From positions 392,212-456,211 of the forward strand of contig NZ_LMDE01000010.1 in NCBI RefSeq assembly GCF_001425025.1: 64,000 bases of DNA, given 5' to 3'. This DNA is from Nocardioides sp. Root122 (GTDB lineage Bacteria; Actinomycetota; Actinomycetes; Propionibacteriales; Nocardioidaceae). Below, in pieces: positions 1-10,460 of the stretch (within the stretch, counting starts at the first letter, position 1; every line of letters starts with the position of its first letter). The notes beneath the pieces were generated by a model that ran no database searches, was not told where the DNA came from, and was given only the letters and a program-made list of their open reading frames with translations. Made by a program: the position numbers and the translations under genes.

Positions 1-1
1 C

Positions 2-997
2 TACGTCACGCCGGTGCCTGCCCAGCAGCGCGTCGGCAAGCGCTGGTACCTCGGCAGCGCCGACGCGATCTTCCAGTCACTCAACCTGCTGACCGACGAG
101 CGGCCCGACATCGTCGTCGTGGTGGGCGCCGACCACGTCTACCGGATGGACTTCGCCCAGATGGTCGCCGACCACGTCGAGTCCGGCGCCGGGTGCACGG
201 TCGCCGCGATCCGCCAGCCGATCGGTCTCGCCGACCAGTTCGGCGTGATCGACGTCGACCCGGGCAACCCGCAGCGGATCCGGGCGTTCCTCGAGAAGCC
301 GACCGACCCGGTCGGCCTGCCCGACGCCCCCGACGAGGTGCTCGCCAGCATGGGCAACTACGTCTTCGACGCCGACGCGCTGCGCGACGCCGTCACCCGC
401 GACGCCGAGCGCGAGCAGTCCAAGCACGACATGGGCGGTGACATCGTGCCGTGGTTCGTCGACAAGTCGGAGTCGGCGGTCTACGACTACAAGGACAACG
501 AGGTCCCGGGCTCCACGGACCGCGACCGGGGCTACTGGCGCGACGTCGGGACCATGCGCTCCTACTACGACGCGCACATGGACCTCGTCTCGCCGCTGCC
601 GGTCTTCAACCTCTACAACACCGCCTGGCCGATCTACACCAGCTACGGCCCGCACCCGCCGGCCAAGCTGGTCGAGGGTGCCAGCGGTGCCGGGGTGGCC
701 ACCTTCAACTCGATCCTGTCCCCGGGCGTCGTCGTCAGCGGCGGCACGGTCAACAAGTCGGTGCTCTCGCCGGCGGTCTGGGTCAAGGACGGCGCCGAGG
801 TCTCCGACTCCGTGCTGATGGACGGTGTGCGCGTCGGCGAGGGCGCCGTCGTACGCAACGCGATCATCGACAAGGGCGTCGTCATCCCGGCCGGTGTCCA
901 GATCGGCGTCGACCAGGAGGCCGACCTCGCGCGAGGATTCGTCGTCGACGAGGGCCTGACCGTGCTGGCCAAGCAGCAGCACGTCCCGGAGGACTAG
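2..997 (+). CDS. glgC: glucose-1-phosphate adenylyltransferase, 5'-truncated by the window
   Basis: Makes ADP-glucose from ATP and glucose-1-phosphate for glycogen synthesis in the cytoplasm. The reading frame is open from base 2, so the gene starts upstream; the first visible residues [10 protein letters not shown] are a typical GlgC substrate-loop sequence, and the first methionine-like codon at base 14 is internal. Further family landmarks are [12 protein letters not shown] (nucleotidyltransferase core), MGNYVF, and the left-handed beta-helix C-terminus with repeated VVxG/VxDSVLMDG hexapeptides. About 330 of the usual 400 or so residues are present, so roughly the first 70 are missing. Its stop overlaps the stop of the convergent sigma factor gene by 4 bases. 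A phosphoglucomutase gene 2.4 kb downstream supplies the substrate. Confidence 0.95.
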   Translation, partial: YVTPVPAQQRVGKRWYLGSADAIFQSLNLLTDERPDIVVVVGADHVYRMDFAQMVADHVESGAGCTVAAIRQPIGLADQFGVIDVDPGNPQRIRAFLEKPTDPVGLPDAPDEVLASMGNYVFDADALRDAVTRDAEREQSKHDMGGDIVPWFVDKSESAVYDYKDNEVPGSTDRDRGYWRDVGTMRSYYDAHMDLVSPLPVFNLYNTAWPIYTSYGPHPPAKLVEGASGAGVATFNSILSPGVVVSGGTVNKSVLSPAVWVKDGAEVSDSVLMDGVRVGEGAVVRNAIIDKGVVIPAGVQIGVDQEADLARGFVVDEGLTVLAKQQHVPED

Positions 998-2220
998 AGC
1001 GCGTCGCGCTTCCCGACGAGGAACTCGCGCTCCACGTCGTTGCGGCACGCCGCCACCGCCTGGTCGTACGCCGCGCGCGCCGCGTCCACGTCGCCGGCGC
1101 GCGCGAGCAGCTCGGCCCGCACCGCTGCGGGCCGGTGGCTGTCGGCGATCTCGATCCCCTCAAGCGCAGTCAGGCCGGCGGCCGTGCCGCTGTCCTCGGC
1201 GACGGCGACCGCGCGGGCCAGGCGAGCCGACGGCGACGGTGCCACCTGCAGCAGCAGGTCGTACCACCGCACGATGCGGTCCCACCGGGTGTCCTCCGCT
1301 GCGGTCGCAGTGGCGTGCTCCGCGGCGATCCGCGCCTGCAGGACGTACGACGCCGCGAGGGGCGACAGCGGCCCGGCCAGGCACGGGCGGGCCAGCAGCC
1401 GGATCGCCTCGGCGACCTCGTCATGATGCCAGCGGGTCCGGTCCTGGTCGGTGAGCAGCACCAGTCGTCCGTCGCGGACCCGCGCATCGCGGCGGGAGTG
1501 CTGCAGCAGCATCAGTGCGAGCAGCGCGACCAGGCTGGGCTCGTCGGGCCGCAGCCCCAGCACGACCCGAACCAGCCGGATCGCCTCGCCGGACGCCGCG
1601 GCCCGGAGCAGGTCGGGGCCGGTGCCGGGGGAGTAGCCGGCGGTGAAGGCCAGGTAGGACGTCTGCGCGACGACGTCGAGGCGCTCGGGCAACGCGCTCG
1701 CGTCGGGCACGGCGAACGGGATGCCCGCGCCGACGATGCGCTTCTTCGCCCTCGTGAGGCGGGCGGCCATGGTCGGCTCCGGGACCAGGAACAGCCGGGC
1801 GATGTCGGGCGTCGGCACGCCGAGCACGAGGCGCAGCGACAGCGCGCTCGCCGCCTCGGGTACGAGCGCGGGGTGCGCGCACATCAGCACCAGCCGCAGC
1901 ACGTCGTCCTCGACCAGGCTGCCGGCGTCGGCCATGGTGCGTGCTCCCTCCTCGTGGCGTTCGGCGTCGATGCGCAGCAGGGGCTCCTTGCGCCGGGCCA
2001 CGTCCTCGCTGCGCAGCCGGTCGAGCACCCGACGCCGGGCAGCCGTCATCAGCCACGCCGCGGGGTTGCCGGGCGTGCCGTCGACCGGCCACGTGCGGCT
2101 GGCGGCCTCGACCGCGTCGCCGAGCGCGTCCTCGACGAGGTCGAGCCGGCGGAACTGCGAGAGGAGCAGCGCCACCAGCCGGCCCCACTCCTCCCGCACG
2201 ACCTCCTCGAGCTGGTCCAT
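994..2220 (-). CDS. ECF42-type RNA polymerase sigma factor with C-terminal extension
   Basis: A 408-residue sigma-70-family protein, about twice the length of an ordinary ECF factor. Region 2 lies near residues 10-80 ([22 protein letters not shown], then [16 protein letters not shown]) and region 4 near 110-165 ([34 protein letters not shown] is a helix-turn-helix). The remainder is the DUF6596/TPR-like extension typical of group ECF42 ([30 protein letters not shown]). ECF42 factors are known to sit beside DGPF-domain genes, and three of these lie directly upstream in the same direction with an 8-base gap. The family has no anti-sigma factor and the C-terminal extension is thought to control activity. 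It is the last gene of the operon; the likely target promoter is at 3368-3394, implying autoregulation. Confidence 0.9.
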   Translation of the reverse strand: MDQLEEVVREEWGRLVALLLSQFRRLDLVEDALGDAVEAASRTWPVDGTPGNPAAWLMTAARRRVLDRLRSEDVARRKEPLLRIDAERHEEGARTMADAGSLVEDDVLRLVLMCAHPALVPEAASALSLRLVLGVPTPDIARLFLVPEPTMAARLTRAKKRIVGAGIPFAVPDASALPERLDVVAQTSYLAFTAGYSPGTGPDLLRAAASGEAIRLVRVVLGLRPDEPSLVALLALMLLQHSRRDARVRDGRLVLLTDQDRTRWHHDEVAEAIRLLARPCLAGPLSPLAASYVLQARIAAEHATATAAEDTRWDRIVRWYDLLLQVAPSPSARLARAVAVAEDSGTAAGLTALEGIEIADSHRPAAVRAELLARAGDVDAARAAYDQAVAACRNDVEREFLVGKRDAL

Positions 2221-2228
2221 GCGGCTCC

Positions 2229-2588
2229 TCAGCCGGAGACGTCGATGGTCGGGTGGATCTGGATGTCGTACGCCGGCAGCACCCGCAGCAGGTCCACGAC
2301 CACGTCGAGGTCGGGCGCCTCCAGCAGGTAGAACCCGCCCATGCCCTCGATGACCTCGGTGTAGGGACCGTCGGTGAGCGCGACCCGGCCGTCGACCGAC
2401 GTCCGCATCACCGTGGCGTCGCGCGAGTCGGACAGTGCCTCACCGGCGAGCAGCTCGATGCCGTCGCGCGCCCGGCACGCCGCGTCGAACGCCCCGAACT
2501 TGGCCATCGCGGCTGTCTGCTCCGCCTCCGTCTGCTCGGGCCAGGGCTTCTCCGCGCCATCGCCGATCAGCAGCACCAGGTACTTCAT
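2229..2588 (-). CDS. YCII/DGPF-domain protein (third of three)
   Basis: A 119-residue ferredoxin-like alpha/beta protein of the YCII-related (DGPF) family. It starts MKYLVLLIGDG and carries the family signature as LTDGPYTEVIEGMGGFYLLEA. Its function is unknown; relatives accompany ECF42 sigma factors. The ATG at 2586-2588 was chosen because it overlaps the stop of the upstream gene (ATGA) and gives the normal family length; the reading frame stays open further upstream but that part reads as a shadow of the neighbour. Transcribed with its two paralogues and the sigma factor. A catalytic role like that of YciI has been proposed for the fold, but nothing here fixes a substrate. Confidence 0.85.
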   Translation of the reverse strand: MKYLVLLIGDGAEKPWPEQTEAEQTAAMAKFGAFDAACRARDGIELLAGEALSDSRDATVMRTSVDGRVALTDGPYTEVIEGMGGFYLLEAPDLDVVVDLLRVLPAYDIQIHPTIDVSG

Positions 2589-2947
2589 GAGGGCCGCTCC
2601 GCGGCGTCGACGTTGGGCCGCACCTCGATGCCGTCTCCGGTCGCGGCGATGATCTGGCAGCACTCCACCAGCCCGTCGAGGTCGTCGGTGCGGATCTGGT
2701 AGTAGCCGCCGACGGCCTCCACGGCCTCGGCGTACGGGCCCTCGGTCGCGGGCCCGCCGCCCGCAGGGATCGAGCGGGCCTCCGACGTGCGGGTCAGCTC
2801 GGCGCCGCCGACGATCGTGTGCCCGCCGGCGGCGAGCGCCTCGTTGAACCTCGCGTACTGGGCGTAGCCCTCCTCGCGCTCCGTCAAGGTCATCGACGTC
2901 CACCAACGATCGGCGTCCCCGATGATCAGCACGGTGTACTCAGCCAT
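2585..2947 (-). CDS. YCII/DGPF-domain protein (second of three)
   Basis: A 120-residue paralogue of its two neighbours, beginning MAEYTVLIIGDADRWW. The DGPF motif is altered to TEGPYAEAVEAVGGYYQI, and the tail reads AATGDGIEVRPNVD. I chose the ATG at 2945-2947; a GTG six codons upstream (2963-2965) is also in frame but would overlap the preceding gene. It has a 14-base gap from the first DGPF gene and a 4-base overlap with the third, so the set is translationally coupled. Function unknown. Confidence 0.82.
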   Translation of the reverse strand: MAEYTVLIIGDADRWWTSMTLTEREEGYAQYARFNEALAAGGHTIVGGAELTRTSEARSIPAGGGPATEGPYAEAVEAVGGYYQIRTDDLDGLVECCQIIAATGDGIEVRPNVDAAERPS

Positions 2948-2961
2948 GTCTGCTCGTCCTC

Positions 2962-3312
2962 TCACTCGGCCATGCGACGGAACTCGAGGAGCTCACCGCG
3001 GCTGGACCACCGTTCGCAGGCGGCACGCAGGTCGGCCTCGTCGTCCGACCGGACGAGGTAGAAGCCCACGACCTGCTCCACCGACTCGGTGAACGGGCCG
3101 TCCGTCACGAGCGTGCCGCCGGCCCCGTCGGGTCGCATCGAGGTCGCGTCCGCCGACGGCTCGAGCGGACCGGCGACCAGCAGCTCGTGGCCCCCGCTCC
3201 TCAGGTCTTCCTGGAACTGCGCGTGCGAGCGCATCCCCTTCTCGTGCTCCTCCGGTGGCAGGTCTGCCCACTCGGCCTCGGGTGCGGGCAGCAGGATCAG
3301 GTAGCGGCTCAT
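2962..3312 (-). CDS. YCII/DGPF-domain protein (first of three)
   Basis: A 116-residue DGPF protein starting [15 protein letters not shown], with the signature [20 protein letters not shown]. It heads the operon of three DGPF genes and the ECF42 sigma factor. A GAGGAG Shine-Dalgarno sequence lies about 12 bases before the ATG, so this message has a leader, unlike many genes in the window. The 50-base leader follows an ECF42-like promoter (3368-3394). The three paralogues are only moderately similar, suggesting an old triplication or different substrates. Function unknown. Confidence 0.85.
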   Translation of the reverse strand: MSRYLILLPAPEAEWADLPPEEHEKGMRSHAQFQEDLRSGGHELLVAGPLEPSADATSMRPDGAGGTLVTDGPFTESVEQVVGFYLVRSDDEADLRAACERWSSRGELLEFRRMAE

Positions 3313-3367
3313 CGCGCGGTGAACTCCTCGGGTGTGGTGGGCCGCCGGTCTGCGGCCTCACCACTGT

Positions 3368-3394
3368 GACGGACGGACCCGAGAGGAATCGACA
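3368..3394 (-). promoter_or_regulatory. candidate ECF42 promoter of the DGPF-sigma operon
   Basis: On the minus strand TGTCGA (3394-3389) is followed after exactly 17 bases by CGTC (3371-3368). TGTCGA with a CG(A/T)C-type -10 is the promoter motif I recall for ECF42 factors. It faces the DGPF operon and would start transcription about 50 bases before the first ATG. The match is read by eye. Confidence 0.6.
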
Positions 3395-3446
3395 GCAAGG
3401 GTGTGCCTTTCTCGACGGGGACCGCTCCGACCACCAAGATGGGGGC

Positions 3447-5090
<1,644 letters not shown>

Positions 5091-5104
5091 CCGGTCAGAG
5101 CGGG

Positions 5105-5419
5105 TCAGCCCCCGACGGGGCCGGCCTCGATGGGCTGCCGGGCCGCGCCCCAGTGGGCGCGCGCCTCGCTGTCCTGATCGGCAGGGGCGTCGTCCTCGCC
5201 GTCGATGGCGGAGCGCGAGAAGCTCACCGCCACGATCGAGTCGAGGCGCACGAGCACCTGGTGGCCGTTGCCGTCGTCGAGGATCACGCCGAGCCCGTCA
5301 GCGCCGACGATCACGCCGTCGAGCCACGTGCCGGAGACCAGCACGCGCACCGGCGCGGCTGCGTCCTGGGCATGGCGCAGCAAGGTGCCGACCGTGAACA
5401 GCGTGCTTCCCTGGACCAT
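5105..5419 (-). CDS. small hypothetical protein, possibly Sm-like beta-barrel
   Basis: A 104-residue protein of unknown function. The central part (residues about 20-70) alternates short strands, with VRVLVSGTWLDGVIVG, GLGVILDDGNGHQVLVRL and DSIVAVSFSRS. This strand pattern resembles an Sm/LSm- or SH3-like barrel (inference only). The C-terminal 35 residues are charged and likely disordered. The ATG at 5417-5419 follows a GAGGGGGG Shine-Dalgarno-like run, and TATGGT at 5446-5451 (minus strand) could be its -10. It is a single-gene unit between pgm (convergent) and aidB. No signal peptide or membrane segment. Confidence 0.7.
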   Translation of the reverse strand: MVQGSTLFTVGTLLRHAQDAAAPVRVLVSGTWLDGVIVGADGLGVILDDGNGHQVLVRLDSIVAVSFSRSAIDGEDDAPADQDSEARAHWGAARQPIEAGPVGG

Positions 5420-5543
5420 GTGCCCCCCTCGTTGACCTGGTCCAGACCATACGTGTCGGCGGGCGCGGTCCGCGGCCGTTCGGGATTCCCTGACTGATCG
5501 GTCTCCCCGGATGGCCCGGATGGGCCATGCCGGTTCAGGCCGG

Positions 5544-7190
5544 TCAGGTCGTCGGGGTCGCGCGCTCGACGACGGACCGCAGTCCGCCGCTGGTGAGCAT
5601 CCCGAACGTCCCGGCGTACGACGTCCCGAGGCGGCTTCCGCAGAAGGCATCCGCCACCTCGGCGGGGGCGAAGCGCACCAGCAGCGAGCCCTGGAGGCAG
5701 GCCGCCATCTGGCCGGCCAGCCGGCGCGCACCGGCTTCCATCCCGGACGTGTCGCCGAGCAGCGCCAGCGTGTCGTCGACGGCCCGGTCGAGCCGGCTGT
5801 CGCCGCCACGGGCCGCGCCCACCTCGGTGATCCACGCCTGGAGCACCTCCGGCTCGCGGCCCAGGGCGCGCAGCACGTCGAGGGCGTTGACGTTGCCCGA
5901 GCCCTCCCAGATCGAGTTGAGCGGGGACTCGCGGAACATCAGCGGCAGTCCGGAGTCCTCGACGTAGCCGTTGCCACCCAGGCACTCGAGTGCCTCGGCC
6001 ACCATCGCCGGCGTGCGCTTGCACACCCAGAACTTGGCGAGCGGCAGAGCGATGCGCCGCAACGCGGCCTCGTGCGGGTCGTCGGCCCGGTCCACGGCCG
6101 CGGCGAGCCGCATCGCCAGAGCCGTCGCAGCCTCCGACTCGACCGCGAGGTCCGCCACGACGTTCTGCATCAGCGGTTTGTCGACGAGCAGGCCGCCGAA
6201 CGCCGACCGGTGCGCGACGTGCCACGACGCCTCGGCGAGGGCGTGACGCATGAGGGCGGCCGATCCGAGGACGCAGTCGAGCCGGGTGGCGGCGACCATC
6301 TCGATGATCGTGCGCACGCCGCGCCCCTCGTCGCCCAGCCGCTGGGCGAGGGTGCCCTCGAGCTCCAGCTCGCTGGACGCGTTGGACCGGTTGCCGAGCT
6401 TGTCCTTGAGCCGGACCACGTCGATCCGGTTGCGGGTGCCGTCGGCCAGCACGCGCGGCACGACGAAGCACGTCACGCCGCCGGCGGCCTGCCCGAGCAC
6501 CAGGAAGACGTCGTTCATCGGCGCCGAGGTGAACCACTTGTGCCCGTGCAGGGTGTACCAGCCGTCCTCGGACGTCGGCACCGCTCGCGTCTGGTTGGCC
6601 CGCACGTCGGAGCCGCCCTGCTTCTCCGTCATGCCCATGCCGGCGAGCGCGCCGGTCTTGTCGGCCCGCGGGCGCACGCCCGGGTCGTAGGAGCGGGCGG
6701 CGAGCAGCGGCGTCCACTCCTTGGCGATCGCGTCGTCGGCCCGCAGCGCGGGCACGGCGGCGTACGTCATCGAGATCGGGCAGCCGTGCCCCGGCTCGGT
6801 CTGCGACCACGCGAAGAACCCGGCAGCACGCCGCAGGTGCGCGTGAGGGTCGCCGGCCTCCTGCTGCTCCCACGGCGCGGCCTGCAGGCCGTGGCCGACC
6901 GCCCGCTCCATCAACCAGTGCCAGGAGGGGTGGAACTCGACCTCGTCGATCCGGGTGCCCCACCGGTCGTACGTCGTCAGCTCGGGGTGGTGCCGGTTGG
7001 CGAGCCGACCCTGCTCGCGGGCCTCCGCGGTGCCCGCCTCGGCGCCGAGCGGGGCCAGGTCGTCGACCAGGTCGGCCGACCCGTGGCGGACCAGCGCCTC
7101 GGTGAGCACGTGGTCGGCGGTCACCACGTTGTGGCCGACGAGGGGAGGTGCCTGGTTGGTGGCGGTGCGGGGGTCCTGCTGGTCGTTCAT
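5544..7190 (-). CDS. aidB: AidB-like acyl-CoA dehydrogenase family protein
   Basis: A 548-residue flavoprotein that matches AidB closely: GMGMTEKQGGSDV, GHKWFTSAPMND, RLKDKLGNRSNASSELE, CPISMTYAAVPAL, LECLGGNGYVEDSGLP and LNSIWEGSGNVNALDVLRAL. E. coli AidB (541 aa) binds FAD and DNA and is induced by alkylation damage; its enzymatic substrate is uncertain. The ATG at 7188-7190 gives the family N-terminus (MNDQQDPRTATNQAPPLVGHN). TACGGT lies 7 bases before the ATG with no Shine-Dalgarno sequence, so the message is probably leaderless. No alkyltransferase gene is adjacent, so linkage to the adaptive response is not shown by context. Confidence 0.9.
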   Translation of the reverse strand: MNDQQDPRTATNQAPPLVGHNVVTADHVLTEALVRHGSADLVDDLAPLGAEAGTAEAREQGRLANRHHPELTTYDRWGTRIDEVEFHPSWHWLMERAVGHGLQAAPWEQQEAGDPHAHLRRAAGFFAWSQTEPGHGCPISMTYAAVPALRADDAIAKEWTPLLAARSYDPGVRPRADKTGALAGMGMTEKQGGSDVRANQTRAVPTSEDGWYTLHGHKWFTSAPMNDVFLVLGQAAGGVTCFVVPRVLADGTRNRIDVVRLKDKLGNRSNASSELELEGTLAQRLGDEGRGVRTIIEMVAATRLDCVLGSAALMRHALAEASWHVAHRSAFGGLLVDKPLMQNVVADLAVESEAATALAMRLAAAVDRADDPHEAALRRIALPLAKFWVCKRTPAMVAEALECLGGNGYVEDSGLPLMFRESPLNSIWEGSGNVNALDVLRALGREPEVLQAWITEVGAARGGDSRLDRAVDDTLALLGDTSGMEAGARRLAGQMAACLQGSLLVRFAPAEVADAFCGSRLGTSYAGTFGMLTSGGLRSVVERATPTT

Positions 7191-7197
7191 GGCGCCC

Positions 7198-7203
7198 ACC
7201 GTA
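7198..7203 (-). promoter_or_regulatory. -10 box of leaderless aidB promoter
   Basis: TACGGT on the minus strand, 7 bases before the aidB ATG. No ribosome-binding site lies between, and no convincing -35 is seen. Confidence 0.5.
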
Positions 7204-7239
7204 GAGGGTGGGGGCCCGGCGGAGGTGCCGATCGGGTCC

Positions 7240-8304
7240 TCAGTCCAGGCTGGTGGCCAGCGGCGCGACCCGCTGGAGGCTCGCCCTGCGGTGGAAGCGC
7301 ACCGGCCGGGTGCAGCCGGCCTGCAGACCGAGCTTGCTGAAGCCGTTGAGGTCACCGGCCTGGTAGACCAGCGGCAGCGAGTAGAGCTCCACGCCGGGTG
7401 TCATGAACTGGTCCGGCGCCGAGACGTGGCCGAGTCCCATGACGTGGCCGACCTCGTGGAGCGTGAGCTGCTGGAACTCGGTGGCGTTCATCGTCGCGGT
7501 GTCGGTGAGGTCGTAGACCACGCCGCCGTCGAGGGCCTCCCAGATCGCCTTGCCGCGAGCGTCGCGGGCGCGGCGGGTGCGGTCGTAGCCGCCGCGGGCC
7601 GCCGTGGTGGGGCCGAGGTCGAGCTTGGTCTCGGCGTCGGTGGTCCACCCGAAGATGATGTCGGGGTCCTTGCGCTTCCAGGTGCGGTCCAGCGGGTTCG
7701 AGCTGGTCTCGCCCGCGAACCTGAACCGCACGCCGGTCGCCTGCGACACCAGGGCCATCGTGTTGTGGATGCCGGTCGAGACGGTGCCGGCGTCGGGCGT
7801 CGCGCGCGAGGTGTTGATGCCGTAGGTCAGGGTCCGGCACGGGTTCCAGCGGTCGCGCGAACGGCCGAGGGTCTCCCACGAGTCGGGGGAGCCCAAGGGG
7901 GTGTACGCCGGCACGACGCTGAGGCGGTGCGCCTTCGAGACGCTGCCGCGGTGCTTGCGTGTCGGCTTCACGCGGGCACGCAGCCTGGTGGAGTAGAACC
8001 AGTCGGTCGGAACGGTGAAGGCGTAGGCGCCGCCCTTGGCCGACCGGTCCTTGCCGACGGTGCGCCAGCCGGAGGCGATCTTCTGCTCCAGCACGACCCG
8101 CCTCTTCTGCTTGCCCTTGTCCTTGACCCACCCGGAGAGCGTCACGGCCCCGCCGGGGTTGGTGGCCGTCGCGCTGAGCGTGGCGGAGACGCGCGTCCTG
8201 CGGGGACCGGCCTCGGCCGGCGACGCCAGCAGCGAGACGGTGAGGGCGCCCGTGCCGAGCATCGCGACGGCGGCCAGGACGGGTGTGCGGGAGAGTCGGC
8301 GCAT
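7240..8304 (-). CDS. secreted matrixin-like zinc metalloprotease
   Basis: A 354-residue secreted protein. Residues 1-33 are a Sec signal peptide (MRRLSRTPVLAAVAMLGTG..., cleavage after SPAEA). Residues about 40-140 look like an Ig-like beta domain (GGAVTLSGWVKDKGKQKRRVVLEQ). The C-terminal half is the catalytic domain with the zinc site HEVGHVMGLGH (HExxHxxGxxH) and a Met-turn-like FMTPG shortly after, as in M10A matrixins. Likely substrates are extracellular proteins; none can be named. Expressed on its own: TAGCGT lies 6 bases before the ATG, indicating a leaderless message, and the gene diverges from the YihY gene 85 bases away. Confidence 0.88.
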   Translation of the reverse strand: MRRLSRTPVLAAVAMLGTGALTVSLLASPAEAGPRRTRVSATLSATATNPGGAVTLSGWVKDKGKQKRRVVLEQKIASGWRTVGKDRSAKGGAYAFTVPTDWFYSTRLRARVKPTRKHRGSVSKAHRLSVVPAYTPLGSPDSWETLGRSRDRWNPCRTLTYGINTSRATPDAGTVSTGIHNTMALVSQATGVRFRFAGETSSNPLDRTWKRKDPDIIFGWTTDAETKLDLGPTTAARGGYDRTRRARDARGKAIWEALDGGVVYDLTDTATMNATEFQQLTLHEVGHVMGLGHVSAPDQFMTPGVELYSLPLVYQAGDLNGFSKLGLQAGCTRPVRFHRRASLQRVAPLATSLD

Positions 8305-8310
8305 GGAGTG

Positions 8311-8316
8311 ACGCTA
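8311..8316 (-). promoter_or_regulatory. -10 box of leaderless metalloprotease promoter
   Basis: TAGCGT on the minus strand, 6 bases before the ATG at 8304. It pairs with an identical TAGCGT for the divergent gene (8377-8382). Confidence 0.5.
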
Positions 8317-8376
8317 CCCACGGAGGTGGGTGGGAAACCCGCCGCGGCGGTTCGGCCCGGACGGCGGACCAGTCGA

Positions 8377-8382
8377 TAGCGT
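8377..8382 (+). promoter_or_regulatory. -10 box of leaderless YihY promoter
   Basis: TAGCGT, 7 bases before the ATG at 8390, with no Shine-Dalgarno sequence between. Confidence 0.5.
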
Positions 8383-8389
8383 GGCGCCC

Positions 8390-9355
8390 ATGGTCGAGGC
8401 GCGAGAGGAGCACCCTGCCCGGCGCCGGGTCGAGGCCCTCGCGCGCCGGTGGCGCGAGCACCTGTGGCGCATCATCGTGACCACCGTCGGGTCGTGCCTG
8501 CGGCACCGGGTGACCGGACTGGCGGCGGAGGCGGCGTTCTTCGCGGTGCTCTCGGTGCCGCCCCTGGTCTTCGCCCTCGCCGGCGCCATCGGGTTCGTCA
8601 GCGAGCGGTTCACCGCCACCCAGATCGAGGACATCAGCAACGCGGTCCTCGAGATCTCGCGCCAGGCGCTGACCGACCGCGCGGTGGACCGGATCATCGA
8701 GCCGACGATCAACGAGGTGCTGCGCGGCGGACGCTACGACGTGATCTCGATCGGCTTCGTCCTCGCCCTGTGGTCGGGCTCGCGTGCGCTCAACGTCTTC
8801 GTCGACACCATCACGATCATGCACGGCCTCGGTGGGCACCGGGGCATCGTGCGCACCCGCGCGCTGTCGTTCGTCCTCTACGTCCTCGCGATGGTCACCG
8901 GCGCCGTGAGCCTGCCGCTGGTGGTCGCCGGCCCCACGCTGGTCGATCGCGTGCTCCCGGACCGCCTCGACTTCGTCAACAGCCTCTACTGGCCGGTCGT
9001 GCTCGCGATCTGCATCTGCTTCCTCGCCACGCTCTACCACGTGTCCGTCCCGGTCCGGACGAACTGGAGCTTCAACCTCCCCGGAGCGGCCTTCGCGCTG
9101 TTCTGCTGGATCGCGGGGTCCTACGTCCTGCGCTGGGTGCTGACGGTGACGGCGGCCGAGTCGCGGTCGATCTACGGCCCCCTTGCCGCACCCATCGCGG
9201 TGCTGCTGTGGCTCTACCTGCTGGCGCTCGCCGTGCTGATCGGGGCCGCCGTCAACGCGGCCTTCGACACGGTCTTTCCACAGAAGTACACGACGCGGGC
9301 CCGCCTGGAGCTGGTGCAACGCCTGCGCGACCGGATCATCGTGCGAGACTCCTGA
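8390..9355 (+). CDS. YihY/BrkB family inner-membrane protein
   Basis: A 321-residue polytopic membrane protein with about six membrane segments, e.g. AAFFAVLSVPPLVFALAGAIGFV, DVISIGFVLALWSGSRAL, FVLYVLAMVTGAVSLPLVVAG, PVVLAICICFLATLYHVSV and AVLLWLYLLALAVLIGAAVNA. GLAAEAAFFAVLSVPPL and WSGSRALNVF are family motifs. Once called ribonuclease BN, the family is now known only as UPF0761/BrkB with unclear transport function. Start set at the ATG at 8390 because a TAGCGT -10 lies 7 bases upstream. The K+ channel gene follows after 2 bases, so the two are co-transcribed. Confidence 0.9.
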   Translation: MVEAREEHPARRRVEALARRWREHLWRIIVTTVGSCLRHRVTGLAAEAAFFAVLSVPPLVFALAGAIGFVSERFTATQIEDISNAVLEISRQALTDRAVDRIIEPTINEVLRGGRYDVISIGFVLALWSGSRALNVFVDTITIMHGLGGHRGIVRTRALSFVLYVLAMVTGAVSLPLVVAGPTLVDRVLPDRLDFVNSLYWPVVLAICICFLATLYHVSVPVRTNWSFNLPGAAFALFCWIAGSYVLRWVLTVTAAESRSIYGPLAAPIAVLLWLYLLALAVLIGAAVNAAFDTVFPQKYTTRARLELVQRLRDRIIVRDS

Positions 9356-9357
9356 CC

Positions 9358-10446
9358 GTGCACCCCGCCAGCAGCCACCCCAGCGTGGGTCGGGTGTCCC
9401 TGCCCGAGCGGGTGCGGTCGCCGTGGTGGGAGCTCGGACGCCGGGTGCTGATGGCCGTGGGGATCCTGGTCGGCACGGTCCTGCTGGTCTACTTCGACCG
9501 CGCCGGCTACCGCGACAACGCCCATCCGGGGCGCGACCTGTCGATGCTGGACGCGTTCTACTACACGACCGTCACGCTCAGCACGACCGGCTACGGCGAC
9601 ATCGCGCCGGAGTCGGAGCAGGCGCGGCTGGTCAACGCGCTGGTCATCACGCCGGCACGCATCGCGTTCCTGGTCCTGCTGATCGGCACCACCCTGGAGG
9701 TCCTCGCCTCCCAGGGCCGCGAGATGTTCCGGGTCGCCCGGTGGAGGAAGAAGATGGACGAGCACGTCGTCGTCGTCGGCTACGGCACGAAGGGCCGCAG
9801 CGCGATCGAGACGCTCCTGAGCAACGGGTACGACCGCTCGGCGATCGTCGTGGTCGACCCCGGGCTCGTGGCGATGGAGGAGGCCAACCGCGACCAGCTC
9901 GTCGGCATCGTGGGCGACGCGACCCGACGCGGGGTGCTGCGCCAGGCGGGCGTCGAGAAGGCGACCCACGTCATCATCACCACCGACCGCGACGACTCCA
10001 ACGTTCTCGTCACCTTGACGGTGCGCCAGATCAACCCCGACGCGTGGATCGTGGCGTCGGTGCGTGAGCAGGAGAACGTCCCGCTGATGCGGCAGTCGGG
10101 AGCGAACTCCGTCATCACCTCCTCCGACGCGGTCGGCCGCCTGCTCGGCCTGTCGTCGATGTCGCCGATGCTCGGCTCGGTCATGGAGGACCTGATGACC
10201 TACGGCGAGGGCCTCGAGGTCGCCGAGCGCGACCTGCTCGTCGCCGAGGTCGGCAAGCAGCCGCAGCGGCTGCCCGACCAGGTCATCGCGGTCATCCGCG
10301 ACGAGAAGGTCTACCGCTACTTCGACCCGGTGGTCTCGCTGCTCGCACGCGGCGACCGGCTCATCGTCGTACGCCCGGCCAAGGAGCTCCCGTGGGCGCC
10401 CCGCCCGGGCACCCACGGCGAGGACCTCGCCGAGGACGACGACTGA
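9358..10446 (+). CDS. potassium channel with cytoplasmic RCK (TrkA-N/TrkA-C) domain
   Basis: A 362-residue two-helix K+ channel subunit. The first membrane helix is VLMAVGILVGTVLLVYF (about residues 31-47), the selectivity filter is TTGYGD, and the second helix is ITPARIAFLVLLIGTTLEVL. A TrkA-N Rossmann domain follows with VVVGYGTKGRSA (GxGxxG) and a ligand-binding TrkA-C-like end (LPDQVIAVIRDEK...LLARGDRLIVVRP). It should assemble as a tetramer gated by a nucleotide or ion bound to the RCK ring. The GTG at 9358 lies 2 bases after the YihY stop; an internal GTG at 9391 is a possible alternative. Confidence 0.92.
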   Translation: MHPASSHPSVGRVSLPERVRSPWWELGRRVLMAVGILVGTVLLVYFDRAGYRDNAHPGRDLSMLDAFYYTTVTLSTTGYGDIAPESEQARLVNALVITPARIAFLVLLIGTTLEVLASQGREMFRVARWRKKMDEHVVVVGYGTKGRSAIETLLSNGYDRSAIVVVDPGLVAMEEANRDQLVGIVGDATRRGVLRQAGVEKATHVIITTDRDDSNVLVTLTVRQINPDAWIVASVREQENVPLMRQSGANSVITSSDAVGRLLGLSSMSPMLGSVMEDLMTYGEGLEVAERDLLVAEVGKQPQRLPDQVIAVIRDEKVYRYFDPVVSLLARGDRLIVVRPAKELPWAPRPGTHGEDLAEDDD

Positions 10447-10460
10447 GTGGACGTCCAGTC

